From NCBI GenBank assembly GCA_040905145.1, contig JBBDSC010000105.1:1-38535 (forward strand): a DNA stretch of 38,535 nt, written 5' to 3'. The notes under the pieces are model-generated. The model was not told where the DNA came from. It saw only the letters and a program-made list of their open reading frames with translations, and did no database searches. The DNA is from DATGMS01 sp040905145. Its GTDB lineage: Bacteria > Bacteroidota > Bacteroidia > Cytophagales > Cyclobacteriaceae. Positions 8,511 through 17,194 of the stretch are shown one piece after another. Every line of letters starts with the position of its first letter. Within the stretch, counting starts at the first letter, position 1. A program made the translations under genes and the position numbers.

Positions 8511-9268
8511 TTTTGGCTTTTATGGAGTACGGTGGCACTGGCCTGTGCCGTAGGCATAATCACCACATCAGCCATGACCACATGGGGAGGCCGGGTAACG
8601 GCAAAGGCCACAATATCCGCAATATCTTCTGCTTTTAAAGGCTGAAGACCCTCATATACCGTATCGGCACGTTCTTCATCTCCTTTAAACCTCACCAAAG
8701 AGAATTCCGTCTCCACCATACCCGGATGTATGCCCATCACCTTAATGCCATAAGGGTTGAGGTCCAATCTCATGCCTTTTGTCAAGGCATCCACCGCATG
8801 TTTGGAAGCACAATAAACATTTCCATTGGGATAAACTTCTTTGGCGGCCGTGGAACCAATATTGATTACCTGCCCACTTTTTCGCTCTACCATTCCAGGC
8901 ATCACTTCCCTGGAAACGTATAAAAGGCCTTTCACATTGATATCCATCATGGCATCCCAATCATCCGTATCTCCTTCTTGAATAGGATCCAGTCCATGGG
9001 CATTCCCTGCATTATTGATCAATACTTCAATAGCGGACCATTCATCAGGGAGTGAATCAATGGCTTGGTTGACGGCTTCCTTATCCCGCACATCAAAAGT
9101 CAGAAAGGTATATCTGGTATTTTCGGGCAGGTCATCCCTCAGGGCTTTCAGCCTTTCTTCTCTCCTTCCACAAGCAATGATGTCATATCCTACCTTTGCC
9201 AAAGCCAACGCACAGGCACGGCCGATCCCTGAACTTGCACCGGTTATCAAAGCGATTTTATTTTCCAT
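8507..9268 (-). CDS. SDR family NAD(P)-dependent oxidoreductase (YdfG-like)
   Basis: This 253-residue short-chain dehydrogenase has a Rossmann nucleotide site TGASSGIG (residues 9-16), NNAG (about 86-89) and the active-site YCASK with an upstream GSTAA serine. CGRREERL after strand 2 suggests NADP preference. Overall it resembles YdfG-type enzymes that oxidise 3-hydroxy acids and L-allo-threonine. The substrate cannot be fixed from sequence. It is the first gene of a two-gene unit with the VanX-like dipeptidase. The 308 bp upstream hold a repeat element, and I see no consensus promoter there. Confidence 0.9.
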   Translation of the reverse strand: MENKIALITGASSGIGRACALALAKVGYDIIACGRREERLKALRDDLPENTRYTFLTFDVRDKEAVNQAIDSLPDEWSAIEVLINNAGNAHGLDPIQEGDTDDWDAMMDINVKGLLYVSREVMPGMVERKSGQVINIGSTAAKEVYPNGNVYCASKHAVDALTKGMRLDLNPYGIKVMGIHPGMVETEFSLVRFKGDEERADTVYEGLQPLKAEDIADIVAFAVTRPPHVVMADVVIMPTAQASATVLHKSQK

Positions 9269-9344
9269 GTCCTGAATTTAAAAGAAAACAGCGTTGAATA
9301 AAAGGAAATTGCTGTTTTTTGATGGCTGTTAAAGTTGGAGGAGA

Positions 9345-9576
9345 GTACAAGGTACCAGGTACAAAGTACAAAGAGGAAGAACGAAGTGGGAAGGAATTGC
9401 CCTGTCCTTCAGGGCAGGGGAAAGGAATGGAGAGAGAAGTTTGGGCTTTAGCCCCATTAATTAAAGGCCCACCCGGGATAATGTGGCTAAAGCCATAAAA
9501 GGATACCTGTCCATTTTCCCGTTGGCTAAAGCCAAACGACAATTGAATAAATAGCTTTGTACCTTATACTTAGCAC
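9345..9576. repeat. Intergenic element with inverted heptad arrays and palindromes
   Basis: The left end has four 7-bp units on the plus strand: GTACAAG, GTACCAG, GTACAAA, GTACAAA (9345-9372). The right end has three on the minus strand: GTGCTAA, GTATAAG, GTACAAA (9576-9556). The two arrays are therefore inverted and face inward. Between them are three GGCTWWAGCC palindromes (9444-9453, 9485-9494, 9524-9533) and a CCCTG/CAGGG hairpin near 9402-9418. The right end starts directly after the TAG of the ABC transporter gene. It resembles a REP- or MITE-like non-coding element and shares its palindrome with the stretch at 17195-17611. Confidence 0.6.
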
Positions 9577-11367
9577 CTATTCCACCAACTGCAACTTCAC
9601 CAGGTTGGCATAAAAACCACCTTCCCGTAAGGCAAGATCTTCATGGCGGCCCTCCTCTACAATCTCTCCATCCCTGAGAACGTAGATGCGGTCCACTTTC
9701 CTAATAGTAGCCAAACGGTGGGCAATGACAATTGTGGTCCTGCCCTTCATCAGCTCATCCAAGGCTTCCTGCACGAGGGATTCTGACTCCGCATCCAGGG
9801 AGGAGGTGGCCTCGTCCAGTATCAAAATGGAAGGATCCTTTAAAATCGCCCTGGCAATGGCTATACGTTGTCGCTGTCCACCGGATAATTTTATGCCCCG
9901 TTCACCTACCAAGGTATCCAATCCTTCAGGGAACTTACTGATAAACTGCCAGGCATTGGCTTTTTTGGCTGCTTGGGTAATTTCCCCTTCAGAAGCTCCA
10001 GGCTTTGCATAGGCAATGTTTTCCCGGATACTCCCTCCAAACAAAAGTACCTCTTGGGGTACAATTCCCATATTTGACCGAAGTTGCTTCAGGTTCCAGT
10101 CTTTTATAGGCTTGCCCTCCACTTGGATACTTCCGTCCTGCAAATCATAAAACCTCAGCAATAATTGAATAATCGTGGATTTCCCTGCACCACTATGACC
10201 GGCCAAAGCTATTTTGTCCCCTGCATTTATTTCAAAATTGATTTTCTTTAAAACCTCTACTTCGGGACGTGTAGGATATCGGAAAGCTACATTATTGAAG
10301 GAAATATTCCCAAGGATCCTGTCCTTCCCATCAGTTGAAATTGACTTTTCAGGCTCCTCATCCAAAATTTCCAACACCCGCTCAGAGGATCCAATAGCTT
10401 TTTGGACCTGTCCATAAATATCCCCCAAACCCGCAATAGATCCACCGATAAAAGTCGTATAAAGTACAAATGATACCAAATCGCCTATACTCATGCCCCC
10501 TGAGCTCACCAATGTGGCCCCATACCACATCACGGCAACAATCCCACCGAAAAGGGCGAAAATAATAAATGAAATAAATGCTCCCCGAAACCGGGCAGTT
10601 TTTAAAGCTACAGACACAACCCGATTAAGTCCCTTTCCATAGCGTTTGGCTTCGTATTCTTCCCCAGTAAAGGACTTTACGGTCATAATGGATTGCAAAG
10701 TTTCCTCCACAATCACGTTGGCAGCGGCCAATTCATCCTGGGTAGCTTTCGAAAGCTTACGGATAAACTTGCCAAAAACCATAGCAATAACCACCAATAC
10801 GGGAAAAGTCGCCAGCATGAACAAAGTCAACTTTGGAGTGGTATAGATCAAAAATACTGTTCCTGCTATTAAAGTGATAAATTGACGGAACAATTCAGCC
10901 AAAGTCACTGAAAAAGTATCCTGAAGTAAAGAAACATCTGACGTAATCCTGCTGATTAATTCCCCTGTCCTGCGCTTATCAAAAAAAGTCATCGGCAAAT
11001 TCACCAACCTACTATAAAGGGCCAGGCGGATATCCCTCATGGACCTTTCGCTTACTTTGGCAAAAAACCATACCCGAAAAAAGGAGAAAATACTTTGAAT
11101 AAACAGGATGCCCAGAAGGATAAAGGCAATAGTATTGATATCCGTAAAGATCCATTCTTTTCCGGAAGCCGTATCAATAAGTTTACCTGCAACAAAAGGA
11201 AAGGTCAACAACATTAAGCTGGAGAACAATAAAAATATCATTCCCAAAAAAAAGGGAGCCTTGTAGGGAAGCATAAAGTTAAAAATCCCCCCAAGCTTGC
11301 TTAAATTCTGCTTATTTAATTTTCGTTTTTCACTTTCTTCAAGTGAAGCACCTCTTTTTTTAGACAT
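9577..11367 (-). CDS. ABC transporter, fused permease and ATPase (MsbA-like)
   Basis: This is a 596-residue half-transporter of the ABCB/MsbA type, acting as a dimer in the inner membrane. Residues about 30-320 form the six-helix exporter domain. The ATPase follows with Walker A GHSGAGKST (about 395), signature LSGGQRQRIAIAR (about 500) and Walker B ILILDEATSSLD, then the H-loop IAHRLAT. Relatives export lipid A, lipids or drugs. The cargo cannot be told from this sequence. It is downstream of aspartate kinase and the 110-residue membrane protein on the same strand, with 139 bp between, and might be cotranscribed. Confidence 0.93.
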   Translation of the reverse strand: MSKKRGASLEESEKRKLNKQNLSKLGGIFNFMLPYKAPFFLGMIFLLFSSLMLLTFPFVAGKLIDTASGKEWIFTDINTIAFILLGILFIQSIFSFFRVWFFAKVSERSMRDIRLALYSRLVNLPMTFFDKRRTGELISRITSDVSLLQDTFSVTLAELFRQFITLIAGTVFLIYTTPKLTLFMLATFPVLVVIAMVFGKFIRKLSKATQDELAAANVIVEETLQSIMTVKSFTGEEYEAKRYGKGLNRVVSVALKTARFRGAFISFIIFALFGGIVAVMWYGATLVSSGGMSIGDLVSFVLYTTFIGGSIAGLGDIYGQVQKAIGSSERVLEILDEEPEKSISTDGKDRILGNISFNNVAFRYPTRPEVEVLKKINFEINAGDKIALAGHSGAGKSTIIQLLLRFYDLQDGSIQVEGKPIKDWNLKQLRSNMGIVPQEVLLFGGSIRENIAYAKPGASEGEITQAAKKANAWQFISKFPEGLDTLVGERGIKLSGGQRQRIAIARAILKDPSILILDEATSSLDAESESLVQEALDELMKGRTTIVIAHRLATIRKVDRIYVLRDGEIVEEGRHEDLALREGGFYANLVKLQLVE

Positions 11368-11506
11368 TGGATACTGCTCCCATTTTTTATTGGCAATAAA
11401 TGTACTGCTTTTGGATTAGAAATGATAAGAATGGCATTTCTTGAACAACTCTTCACCTATAGCTATTAAAAATCCATGTCCATCAGGTATTCCGTCATTC
11501 TTCACC

Positions 11507-11839
11507 TCAATGCCGGGTGAACATCTTACCCATCCTTTGGACAAACTGCTTTTCTTTCTGCCAAAAAAAATGAAACTGCCCGAAAATAAATCCATAAACC
11601 AGCAGGAAACCCTGATAAAGTGGCAAAACAAAAAGCAGGTAAAGAACCGTTTTCCAAAAACTCCCCTTCTCCATACTTATGCCCAATAAGTCAAATATGG
11701 GTTGCTTGATATACAATACGGTCATGCCCGTGCAGGCAAAAACCACCAATACCAAAACTACCTGCCAAATGTTTTCCAATTTCCATTTGCTTTGAAGCTT
11801 TTTTAAAAAGCCCTGCCCTTGTGCGCTATTTTTTTCCAT
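11507..11839 (-). CDS. Small membrane protein, DUF6787-like
   Basis: This 110-residue protein has two hydrophobic segments (about 25-45 and 63-88) and basic ends. It resembles the Bacteroidota DUF6787 family, with KLQSKWKLENIWQVVLVLVVF near the start and a hydrophobic second helix followed by FHFFWQKEKQF. Function is unknown. It begins 8 bp after the aspartate kinase stop and is almost certainly in the same transcript. Family naming is from memory and is less certain than the gene itself. Confidence 0.75.
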   Translation of the reverse strand: MEKNSAQGQGFLKKLQSKWKLENIWQVVLVLVVFACTGMTVLYIKQPIFDLLGISMEKGSFWKTVLYLLFVLPLYQGFLLVYGFIFGQFHFFWQKEKQFVQRMGKMFTRH

Positions 11840-11847
11840 CCTTATTA

Positions 11848-13170
11848 TTAATTAAAGGTGAATAGACCCGTATTAAGACTTTTCAGTGCTTCATTTTGAT
11901 ACTTTCCATCAACAAGAATGGATACATTATGTTTACTTCCCCCGTAAGAGACCATTCTCAACGGGTATTCTACTAAGGTATCCATTACACTTTGGATAAC
12001 GCCCTTGCTCTCGGCAATTAAATTGCCCACAATACAGACAATGGATAAATTATGATCCACCTCTACCGTTCCATACTGCTGCAATTCCGCTATAATTTCC
12101 TGAAGGTGACGCACATCATCTATGGTCAATGAAATGGCCACTTCTGAGGTGGTAATCATATCAATGGAAGTTTTGTACTTTTCAAAAACTTCAAAAACCT
12201 TTCTCAAAAACCCATAGGCCAAAAGCATGCGGCTGGATTTGATTTTGATGGCCGTGATCCCCTCCTTAGCGGCAATGGCCTTTACTCCCTGGCCTGTTTC
12301 TTCGGCAGTGATGGTGGTTCCCAAAGCTTCCGGATCCATGGTATTGAGCAGCTTCACTGGCACATTATACAACTGTGCAGGCCAAATGGAAGCCGGATGA
12401 AGGATTTTTGCTCCGAAATAGGCCAATTCTGCTGCTTCGTCAAAGGATAACTGGGCAATGGGTTTGGTCCTATCCACAATCCTGGGGTCATTATTGTGCA
12501 TCCCATCAATATCTGTCCAAATTTCTATCACCTGGGCACTTAAAGCTGCCCCAATCAATGACGCGGTATAGTCACTTCCTCCCCGTTTTAGGTTATCTAC
12601 TTCATTTCTATGGTTCTTGCAGATATATCCTTGGGTGATAAATAAGGTGTCATGGGGATAACTGGACAACATGGATTTTAACTTTTCCCCCATTTTCAGA
12701 AGTTCTGGCTCATCATTCTCATCAATGCTCATAAATTCCAGGGCAGGTAAAAATACGGCCTTCACTCCTGATTCCTGCAGAAGGGTATAAAACAATTTGG
12801 TGGAAAGCAATTCCCCCTGAGCTAAAATATCCCTGCTTATGGCTTCATTAAAAGAGATTTTCAGAATGATGTTCAGAAATTCAAAATGTTCCTTAATGAT
12901 CTTTAGGGCTTCACCTTTTCCATCCTGTGTTTGAAGCAATTCCAAGTAGAATTTCAAATAGTGTTCATGCAAGGTATCTATCCTTTCCTTGGCTAGATCT
13001 ATATTGGCATTTGCCAGGGCTTCACCGATACCCACAAGTGCATTGGTAGTGCCAGATAGAGCCGAAAGCACCACTATTTTACTTTCTTCATCCTTTAAAA
13101 TCAGGCTTTTGACCTGTTGCATCCTTTCGGGCCTCCCTACTGAAGTCCCTCCAAATTTCATGATTTTCAT
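11848..13170 (-). CDS. lysC: Aspartate kinase
   Basis: The enzyme phosphorylates aspartate, the first step towards lysine, threonine and methionine, and diaminopimelate for the cell wall. The 440-residue protein starts MKIMKFGGTSVG, the nucleotide-binding signature. GGSDYTASLIGAAL and EIWTDIDG lie near residue 200. Two ACT-type regulatory domains fill about 300-440 (TSEVAISLTID, HNLSIVCIVGN), so allosteric feedback is likely. It is monofunctional: no homoserine dehydrogenase is fused. An upstream in-frame ATG at 13221 would add 17 non-homologous residues, so I chose 13170. It follows ribH by 85 bp. Confidence 0.95.
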   Translation of the reverse strand: MKIMKFGGTSVGRPERMQQVKSLILKDEESKIVVLSALSGTTNALVGIGEALANANIDLAKERIDTLHEHYLKFYLELLQTQDGKGEALKIIKEHFEFLNIILKISFNEAISRDILAQGELLSTKLFYTLLQESGVKAVFLPALEFMSIDENDEPELLKMGEKLKSMLSSYPHDTLFITQGYICKNHRNEVDNLKRGGSDYTASLIGAALSAQVIEIWTDIDGMHNNDPRIVDRTKPIAQLSFDEAAELAYFGAKILHPASIWPAQLYNVPVKLLNTMDPEALGTTITAEETGQGVKAIAAKEGITAIKIKSSRMLLAYGFLRKVFEVFEKYKTSIDMITTSEVAISLTIDDVRHLQEIIAELQQYGTVEVDHNLSIVCIVGNLIAESKGVIQSVMDTLVEYPLRMVSYGGSKHNVSILVDGKYQNEALKSLNTGLFTFN

Positions 13171-13255
13171 GTGTCTGTAATTGTCTTTTATAAAGTCTGA
13201 TGGGCTTTTGTTTTCGAACACAAATTCTTTCCAGCAGACAATTTATCCCGTCCCA

Positions 13256-13732
13256 CTAAAATCCAAGCATCTTAATAGCAGTAATAGCCGCTTCATCACC
13301 TTTATTGCCATGTTTACCTCCTGCCCTGTCCAATGCTTGTTGTTGGGTATCAGGGGTGAGGACACCAAAGATCACCGGTTTGTTATACTTCAGTCCCACT
13401 TGTGTAAGACCATGGGCCACGGCATCACAAATAAAATCGAAATGACGGGTCTCTCCCTGTATCACACAGCCCAAACAGATCACCGCATCAATTTCCGTCA
13501 TTTCTGCCATCCATTGGGCTCCCAATGAAAGCTCAAAGGATCCAGGGACGTTCTTTCTAAAGATGTTTTCTTTTTTGGTACCGTAATTTATCAAAGTTTC
13601 AACAGCTCCATTATAAAGGGATTCTGTCACTTCTTCGTTCCACTCAGCGACAATTATCCCAAACTTATTATTGCCCATATCCTGAATGTTTTTTCCGGAA
13701 TGCTGGCTAAGGTTTTTTGATGAGCTCGCCAT
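13256..13732 (-). CDS. ribH: 6,7-dimethyl-8-ribityllumazine synthase
   Basis: RibH condenses 5-amino-6-ribitylaminouracil with 3,4-dihydroxybutanone phosphate in the penultimate step of riboflavin synthesis. The 158-residue protein has the family landmarks in order: FGIIVAEWN (about 25), NVPGSFELSLGAQW (about 62), CLGCVIQGETRHFDFI (about 90) and PVIFGVLTPDTQQQALDRAG (about 118). It forms cytoplasmic icosahedral shells in relatives. No other riboflavin gene is nearby. A terminator of the preceding TPR gene separates them, so ribH must have its own promoter, which I could not recognise. Confidence 0.96.
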   Translation of the reverse strand: MASSSKNLSQHSGKNIQDMGNNKFGIIVAEWNEEVTESLYNGAVETLINYGTKKENIFRKNVPGSFELSLGAQWMAEMTEIDAVICLGCVIQGETRHFDFICDAVAHGLTQVGLKYNKPVIFGVLTPDTQQQALDRAGGKHGNKGDEAAITAIKMLGF

Positions 13733-13764
13733 ATTGTTCTTTCATTAATTATTTCAAATTGCAT

Positions 13765-13799
13765 AAACACAAAAAAAGTAAGACACATCCGGTCTTACT
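13765..13799 (-). terminator. Rho-independent terminator of the TPR gene
   Basis: On the minus strand an 8-bp perfect stem AGTAAGAC/GTCTTACT (13799-13792 and 13784-13777) with a 7-nt loop is followed by seven T residues. It lies 28 bp after the TPR gene stop and ends that transcript before ribH. Confidence 0.85.
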
Positions 13800-13826
13800 C
13801 TTCAAATGCTGAGTGTTCACCAAGCA

Positions 13827-14543
13827 TTAATTTGCAGCAAGACCTTCTAGTCGGGCTTTGTGTTTTCGTGCTGCTGTAAACTCAAAAGATTCAAAATATT
13901 CGTTTTCAATCCTTTCGTAAGCTTCAATGGCCCTATCGATCTCTCCGGCCTCTTCATAAGCGAGGGCCAGTTTATAGAGATACTTTGGGGTAAAGTATTT
14001 ATTCTCTTTATAATCAGCAGCCTTCTGGTAAGCATTAATGGCTTCATTGAAGTTATCCAATTCTATATAAGCATCTCCAATCAAGGAGTAGGCTTTGGCT
14101 TGTACTAAAAAGTCATCCGAAGAAAATTCCTCCAAGTGGTCTATTGCCTGTTGAAAATTACTTTGCGAAAGGTAAATGGATCCGGTATAGAAATGGGATA
14201 AATTGGAAGCATCTGTACCACTGTAATCTTCAATAATTTGAAGGAATCCTGGATTTACACCATCGCCGTTCAAGGCTAACTCCACACTGTCCTGCTCATA
14301 ATAATAAACAGCCTGAAACATCTCACCTTGAGCTGTTTCATTTTGATTGGCTTTATGGATTTGATAGAACAAAATGCCGGCGATAACTAAAACAACCGCA
14401 ACAATTATTCCTGCAATAAATCTTACATTTTCCTTCAGAAAAGTTTCCCCTCTTCCCAAAGTCGAAGCGATTGCCTCTGGGTTTTCCAGAAGATCATTTG
14501 CACGTTCTTGTTGAGTACGTCCTCTTTTAATTTTTTTTGTCAT
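13827..14543 (-). CDS. Membrane-anchored TPR protein (YfgM-like)
   Basis: This 238-residue protein has a basic cytoplasmic N-terminus (MTKKIKRGRTQQERANDLLE), one membrane helix (about 45-65, FIAGIIVAVVLVIAGILFYQI) and a periplasmic TPR region. About three repeats are visible from residue 130 (e.g. AYSLIGDAYIELDNFNEAIN). The layout is that of YfgM/ancillary SecYEG proteins, suggesting a role in envelope protein biogenesis. That is inference from architecture. An in-frame ATG at 14564 lies upstream of the predicted transcription start (about 14558), so 14543 is the start. It has its own promoter and terminator and is monocistronic. Confidence 0.87.
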   Translation of the reverse strand: MTKKIKRGRTQQERANDLLENPEAIASTLGRGETFLKENVRFIAGIIVAVVLVIAGILFYQIHKANQNETAQGEMFQAVYYYEQDSVELALNGDGVNPGFLQIIEDYSGTDASNLSHFYTGSIYLSQSNFQQAIDHLEEFSSDDFLVQAKAYSLIGDAYIELDNFNEAINAYQKAADYKENKYFTPKYLYKLALAYEEAGEIDRAIEAYERIENEYFESFEFTAARKHKARLEGLAAN

Positions 14544-14563
14544 TGATTTTAAAATTTCAATCA

Positions 14564-14595
14564 CAAATATAGATTATGTTTTATTTAATAACAAA
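14564..14595 (-). promoter_or_regulatory. Promoter of the TPR gene
   Basis: On the minus strand TTTG (14595-14592) is followed after 20 nt by TATATTTG (14571-14564), a full match to the Bacteroidota consensus. Its position excludes the longer start of the TPR gene. The rest of the 14596-14780 gap holds nothing I recognise. Confidence 0.75.
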
Positions 14596-14780
14596 ACCTT
14601 TACTTTATTACCCAATTCCTATTGTTAGTATAATTGAAATTCCCACCAAAAACACGCAAATTGTTGGGATCTAGAATTGACGAAGTGACTTTGAACTGTG
14701 TGGCATGACTAAGGAGGAGATTTGGATAGTGAAAGGGGGAGAATCATGAAAAATACGGAAGGAAAAGTAAACCCAGCCCT

Positions 14781-14827
14781 TTGAAATAAAAAAAGTCAGT
14801 CATCAATATTGCCTATCAATGACTGAC
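14781..14827 (-). terminator. Rho-independent terminator of pdhA
   Basis: On the minus strand the 9-bp perfect stem GTCAGTCAT/ATGACTGAC (14827-14819 and 14803-14795, 15-nt loop) is followed by a run of seven T and more AT-rich sequence. It starts 16 bp after the pdhA stop. Confidence 0.85.
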
Positions 14828-14842
14828 CCAAAATAGATATAC

Positions 14843-15865
14843 CTATTCAGTTACAAAAGGATAATCCTCCTGCATATACACATCCTCAAAAGCTGCTTTC
14901 CCTTCTGGCCAAGGGGATTCCTCAGCAAATTTCACCGCATCTTCCACTTGTTTTTTAACCTTTTGCGTAATGGCTGCTATTTCATCCTCATTGAGAATCT
15001 TGTTATCTGTAATCGTCTTTTTCACCTGTTCTATGGGATCTTTGAGCTTGTACTCTTCCACTTCCTCCCTGGTCCTGTATTTTTGTGGATCGGACATGGA
15101 ATGTCCCTTAAACCTATAGGTCCTGAATTCCAGGAGTGTTGGGCCATCTCCCTTTCGTGCTCTTGAAGCCGCTTCGGCCACTGATTCATGCACTTCTTCT
15201 ACATTCATGGCATCCACTGCGAAAGAAGGCATACCGTATGCTTCCCCTAAAGAAGACAAATCTTCTATATAAGAGGATCTTTTTACGGAAGTTCCCATGG
15301 CATAGCCATTGTTTTCGATCACAAAGATAACAGGTGTTTTATATAACATGGCCAGGTTTAATGATTCGTGAACGGATCCTTGCCTTACTGCCCCATCTCC
15401 CATATAACAAATACATAGATTTTCGGTGCCTTTATATTTTTCTGCAAATCCGACACCCAAACCCATGGGCACCTGTGCGCCAACGATTCCATGGCCACCC
15501 ATAAAATTGACGTTTTTATCAAAAATGTGCATGGAGCCACCCTTTCCTTTGGTAGTACCGGTTACTTTTCCAAACAATTCTGCCATTACAGCTCCGGGAT
15601 CGGTGCCCAATCCCAGTGGATGAGCATGGCACCTATACGCGGTGATCCATTTATCTTCCTTTTCCAGGGCAGTAATTGCTCCGGAAGCACATGCCTCCTG
15701 TCCTATATATAAGTGACAGAATCCCCTGATTTTCTGTTGTCCATATAATTGGCCGGCTTTTTCTTCAAACCTTCTCATGAGCAACATGCTCTCAAACCAG
15801 TAGGAGTAAGTTTCTTTGGAGTATTTTACTTTTGCTTTTGTTGTCGTCGAACTCTTCTTTGCCAT
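14843..15865 (-). CDS. pdhA: Pyruvate dehydrogenase E1 component, alpha subunit
   Basis: This is the thiamine-diphosphate-binding subunit of the pyruvate dehydrogenase complex, feeding acetyl-CoA into central metabolism. The 340-residue protein contains MRRFEEKAGQLYGQQKIRGF near the start, HGIVGAQVPMGLG, and the ThDP motif beginning GDGAVRQGSVHESLN (about 165-195). The phosphorylation-loop-like RFKGHSMSDPQKYR segment follows. The lysine/alanine-rich first 12 residues are poorly conserved. A terminator directly follows, so beta and E2 subunits are encoded elsewhere. It is divergent from recF. Confidence 0.95.
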   Translation of the reverse strand: MAKKSSTTTKAKVKYSKETYSYWFESMLLMRRFEEKAGQLYGQQKIRGFCHLYIGQEACASGAITALEKEDKWITAYRCHAHPLGLGTDPGAVMAELFGKVTGTTKGKGGSMHIFDKNVNFMGGHGIVGAQVPMGLGVGFAEKYKGTENLCICYMGDGAVRQGSVHESLNLAMLYKTPVIFVIENNGYAMGTSVKRSSYIEDLSSLGEAYGMPSFAVDAMNVEEVHESVAEAASRARKGDGPTLLEFRTYRFKGHSMSDPQKYRTREEVEEYKLKDPIEQVKKTITDNKILNEDEIAAITQKVKKQVEDAVKFAEESPWPEGKAAFEDVYMQEDYPFVTE

Positions 15866-15899
15866 ATCGTATTGTCTAAAATATGCTAACTTTGGGCTT

Positions 15900-15907
15900 C
15901 AAATATA
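15900..15907 (-). promoter_or_regulatory. -7 box upstream of pdhA
   Basis: TATATTTG on the minus strand, 35 bp before the pdhA ATG, matches TAnnTTTG. No TTG or TTTG lies at the expected distance upstream, so only the -7 element supports it. Confidence 0.5.
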
Positions 15908-15970
15908 AGTAAATCAGGCGAATTTTATCCCCTTTTGCGAAATTAGTCAAAATCAGTACAGTTTCTATAT

Positions 15971-17083
15971 ATGCACCTGAAAAATATCCAATTGGCACAA
16001 TTTAAAAATTTTGCAAAGGTACAAATTGATTTTTCTCTCGAAATCAACTGCTTATTGGGCAATAATGGAAGCGGCAAAACCAATCTTCTGGACGCTATCC
16101 ATTACCTCTGCCTCACAAAAAGTGCCTTTAATCCTGTGGATGTTCAGAATATTATGCACAACAGTGCTTTTTTTACCCTCAAAGGAAACTTTCAACACGG
16201 GGAAAAATTAATAGAGGTGAAATGCATCCTGGAATCGGGGAAAAAGAAGCAGATGATAAATAATGGTAAGGCTTATGATAAAATGAGCGAACATATTGGC
16301 CTGCTCCCTGTCGTATTGATAGCCCCGGATGACACACAGCTTATCAAGGGGGGGAGTGAAGAACGAAGAAAATTCTTTGATAACATGCTCTCTCAGTTGG
16401 ACAAAAACTATCTTGAAAAACTGATCCGATACCAGCATTTCCTGAAGCAAAGAAATGCCTTGGTCAAAAATTTTTCGCAATCAGGTAGATTTGATGCCGT
16501 TCTCCTGGAACCCTATGATAAAGAGCTGATACGATTATCCCAGTGGATTGGTGAAAAGAGGGCTGCATTTATTGGTGCCTATGCCCCGCTTTTGCTCCAA
16601 CACTATGCCGCCATCTCTGAAAAAAGGGAAGAAGTTCATATTACCTATGAAAGCGATTATCTGAGCGGGTCATTCGAAGAAAAGTTCAAATCATCCATTA
16701 AAAAGGATATCCTCCTCAAAAGGACCAACATGGGAATTCATAAAGACGAGTTCATTTTTGAAATAGATGGATACCCGCTCAAAAAACTCGGCTCTCAAGG
16801 TCAGCAAAAATCTTTTCTTATAGCCCTTAAACTGGCACAGTTCCACGTTTTTAAAGATATAAAACAGACCAAACCCATTTTGCTGCTAGATGATATCTTT
16901 GATAAACTGGATGATCTAAGAATAAAAAAAATGATAGAATTAGTGGCCAACAAAGAATTTGGACAACTTTTTATTACAGATGCCAGGCCTGAAAGGTCCA
17001 AAAAAATCCTGAGGGGGGTCCAAGCCGATATCAGCTATTTTGAGGTAGAAGGAGGGGATATCTACCGCACTGATAAGGAATAA
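15971..17083 (+). CDS. recF: DNA replication and repair protein RecF
   Basis: RecF is an SMC-like ATPase that binds single/double-strand DNA junctions and helps load RecA at gaps. The 370-residue protein begins MHLKNIQLAQFKNF, with Walker A LLGNNGSGKTNLLDAIHYL (residues about 29-47). The ABC signature KKLGSQGQQKSF lies at about 270 and Walker B PILLLDDIFDKLD at about 305. The usual dnaA/dnaN/gyrB neighbours are absent, as is common in this phylum. It is divergent from pdhA, with about 100 bp between. A weak hairpin at 17163-17194 may end the transcript. Confidence 0.95.
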   Translation: MHLKNIQLAQFKNFAKVQIDFSLEINCLLGNNGSGKTNLLDAIHYLCLTKSAFNPVDVQNIMHNSAFFTLKGNFQHGEKLIEVKCILESGKKKQMINNGKAYDKMSEHIGLLPVVLIAPDDTQLIKGGSEERRKFFDNMLSQLDKNYLEKLIRYQHFLKQRNALVKNFSQSGRFDAVLLEPYDKELIRLSQWIGEKRAAFIGAYAPLLLQHYAAISEKREEVHITYESDYLSGSFEEKFKSSIKKDILLKRTNMGIHKDEFIFEIDGYPLKKLGSQGQQKSFLIALKLAQFHVFKDIKQTKPILLLDDIFDKLDDLRIKKMIELVANKEFGQLFITDARPERSKKILRGVQADISYFEVEGGDIYRTDKE

Positions 17084-17194
17084 TATCTTTCTTTACCCGG
17101 AGATGGATCCCCTGCTGCAAAATATTGCCGTGCCTAGGGGATTAAATAATAGAATAAGTTTGACACCTGAGGAGTGAATCACCTCTCAAGGTGT

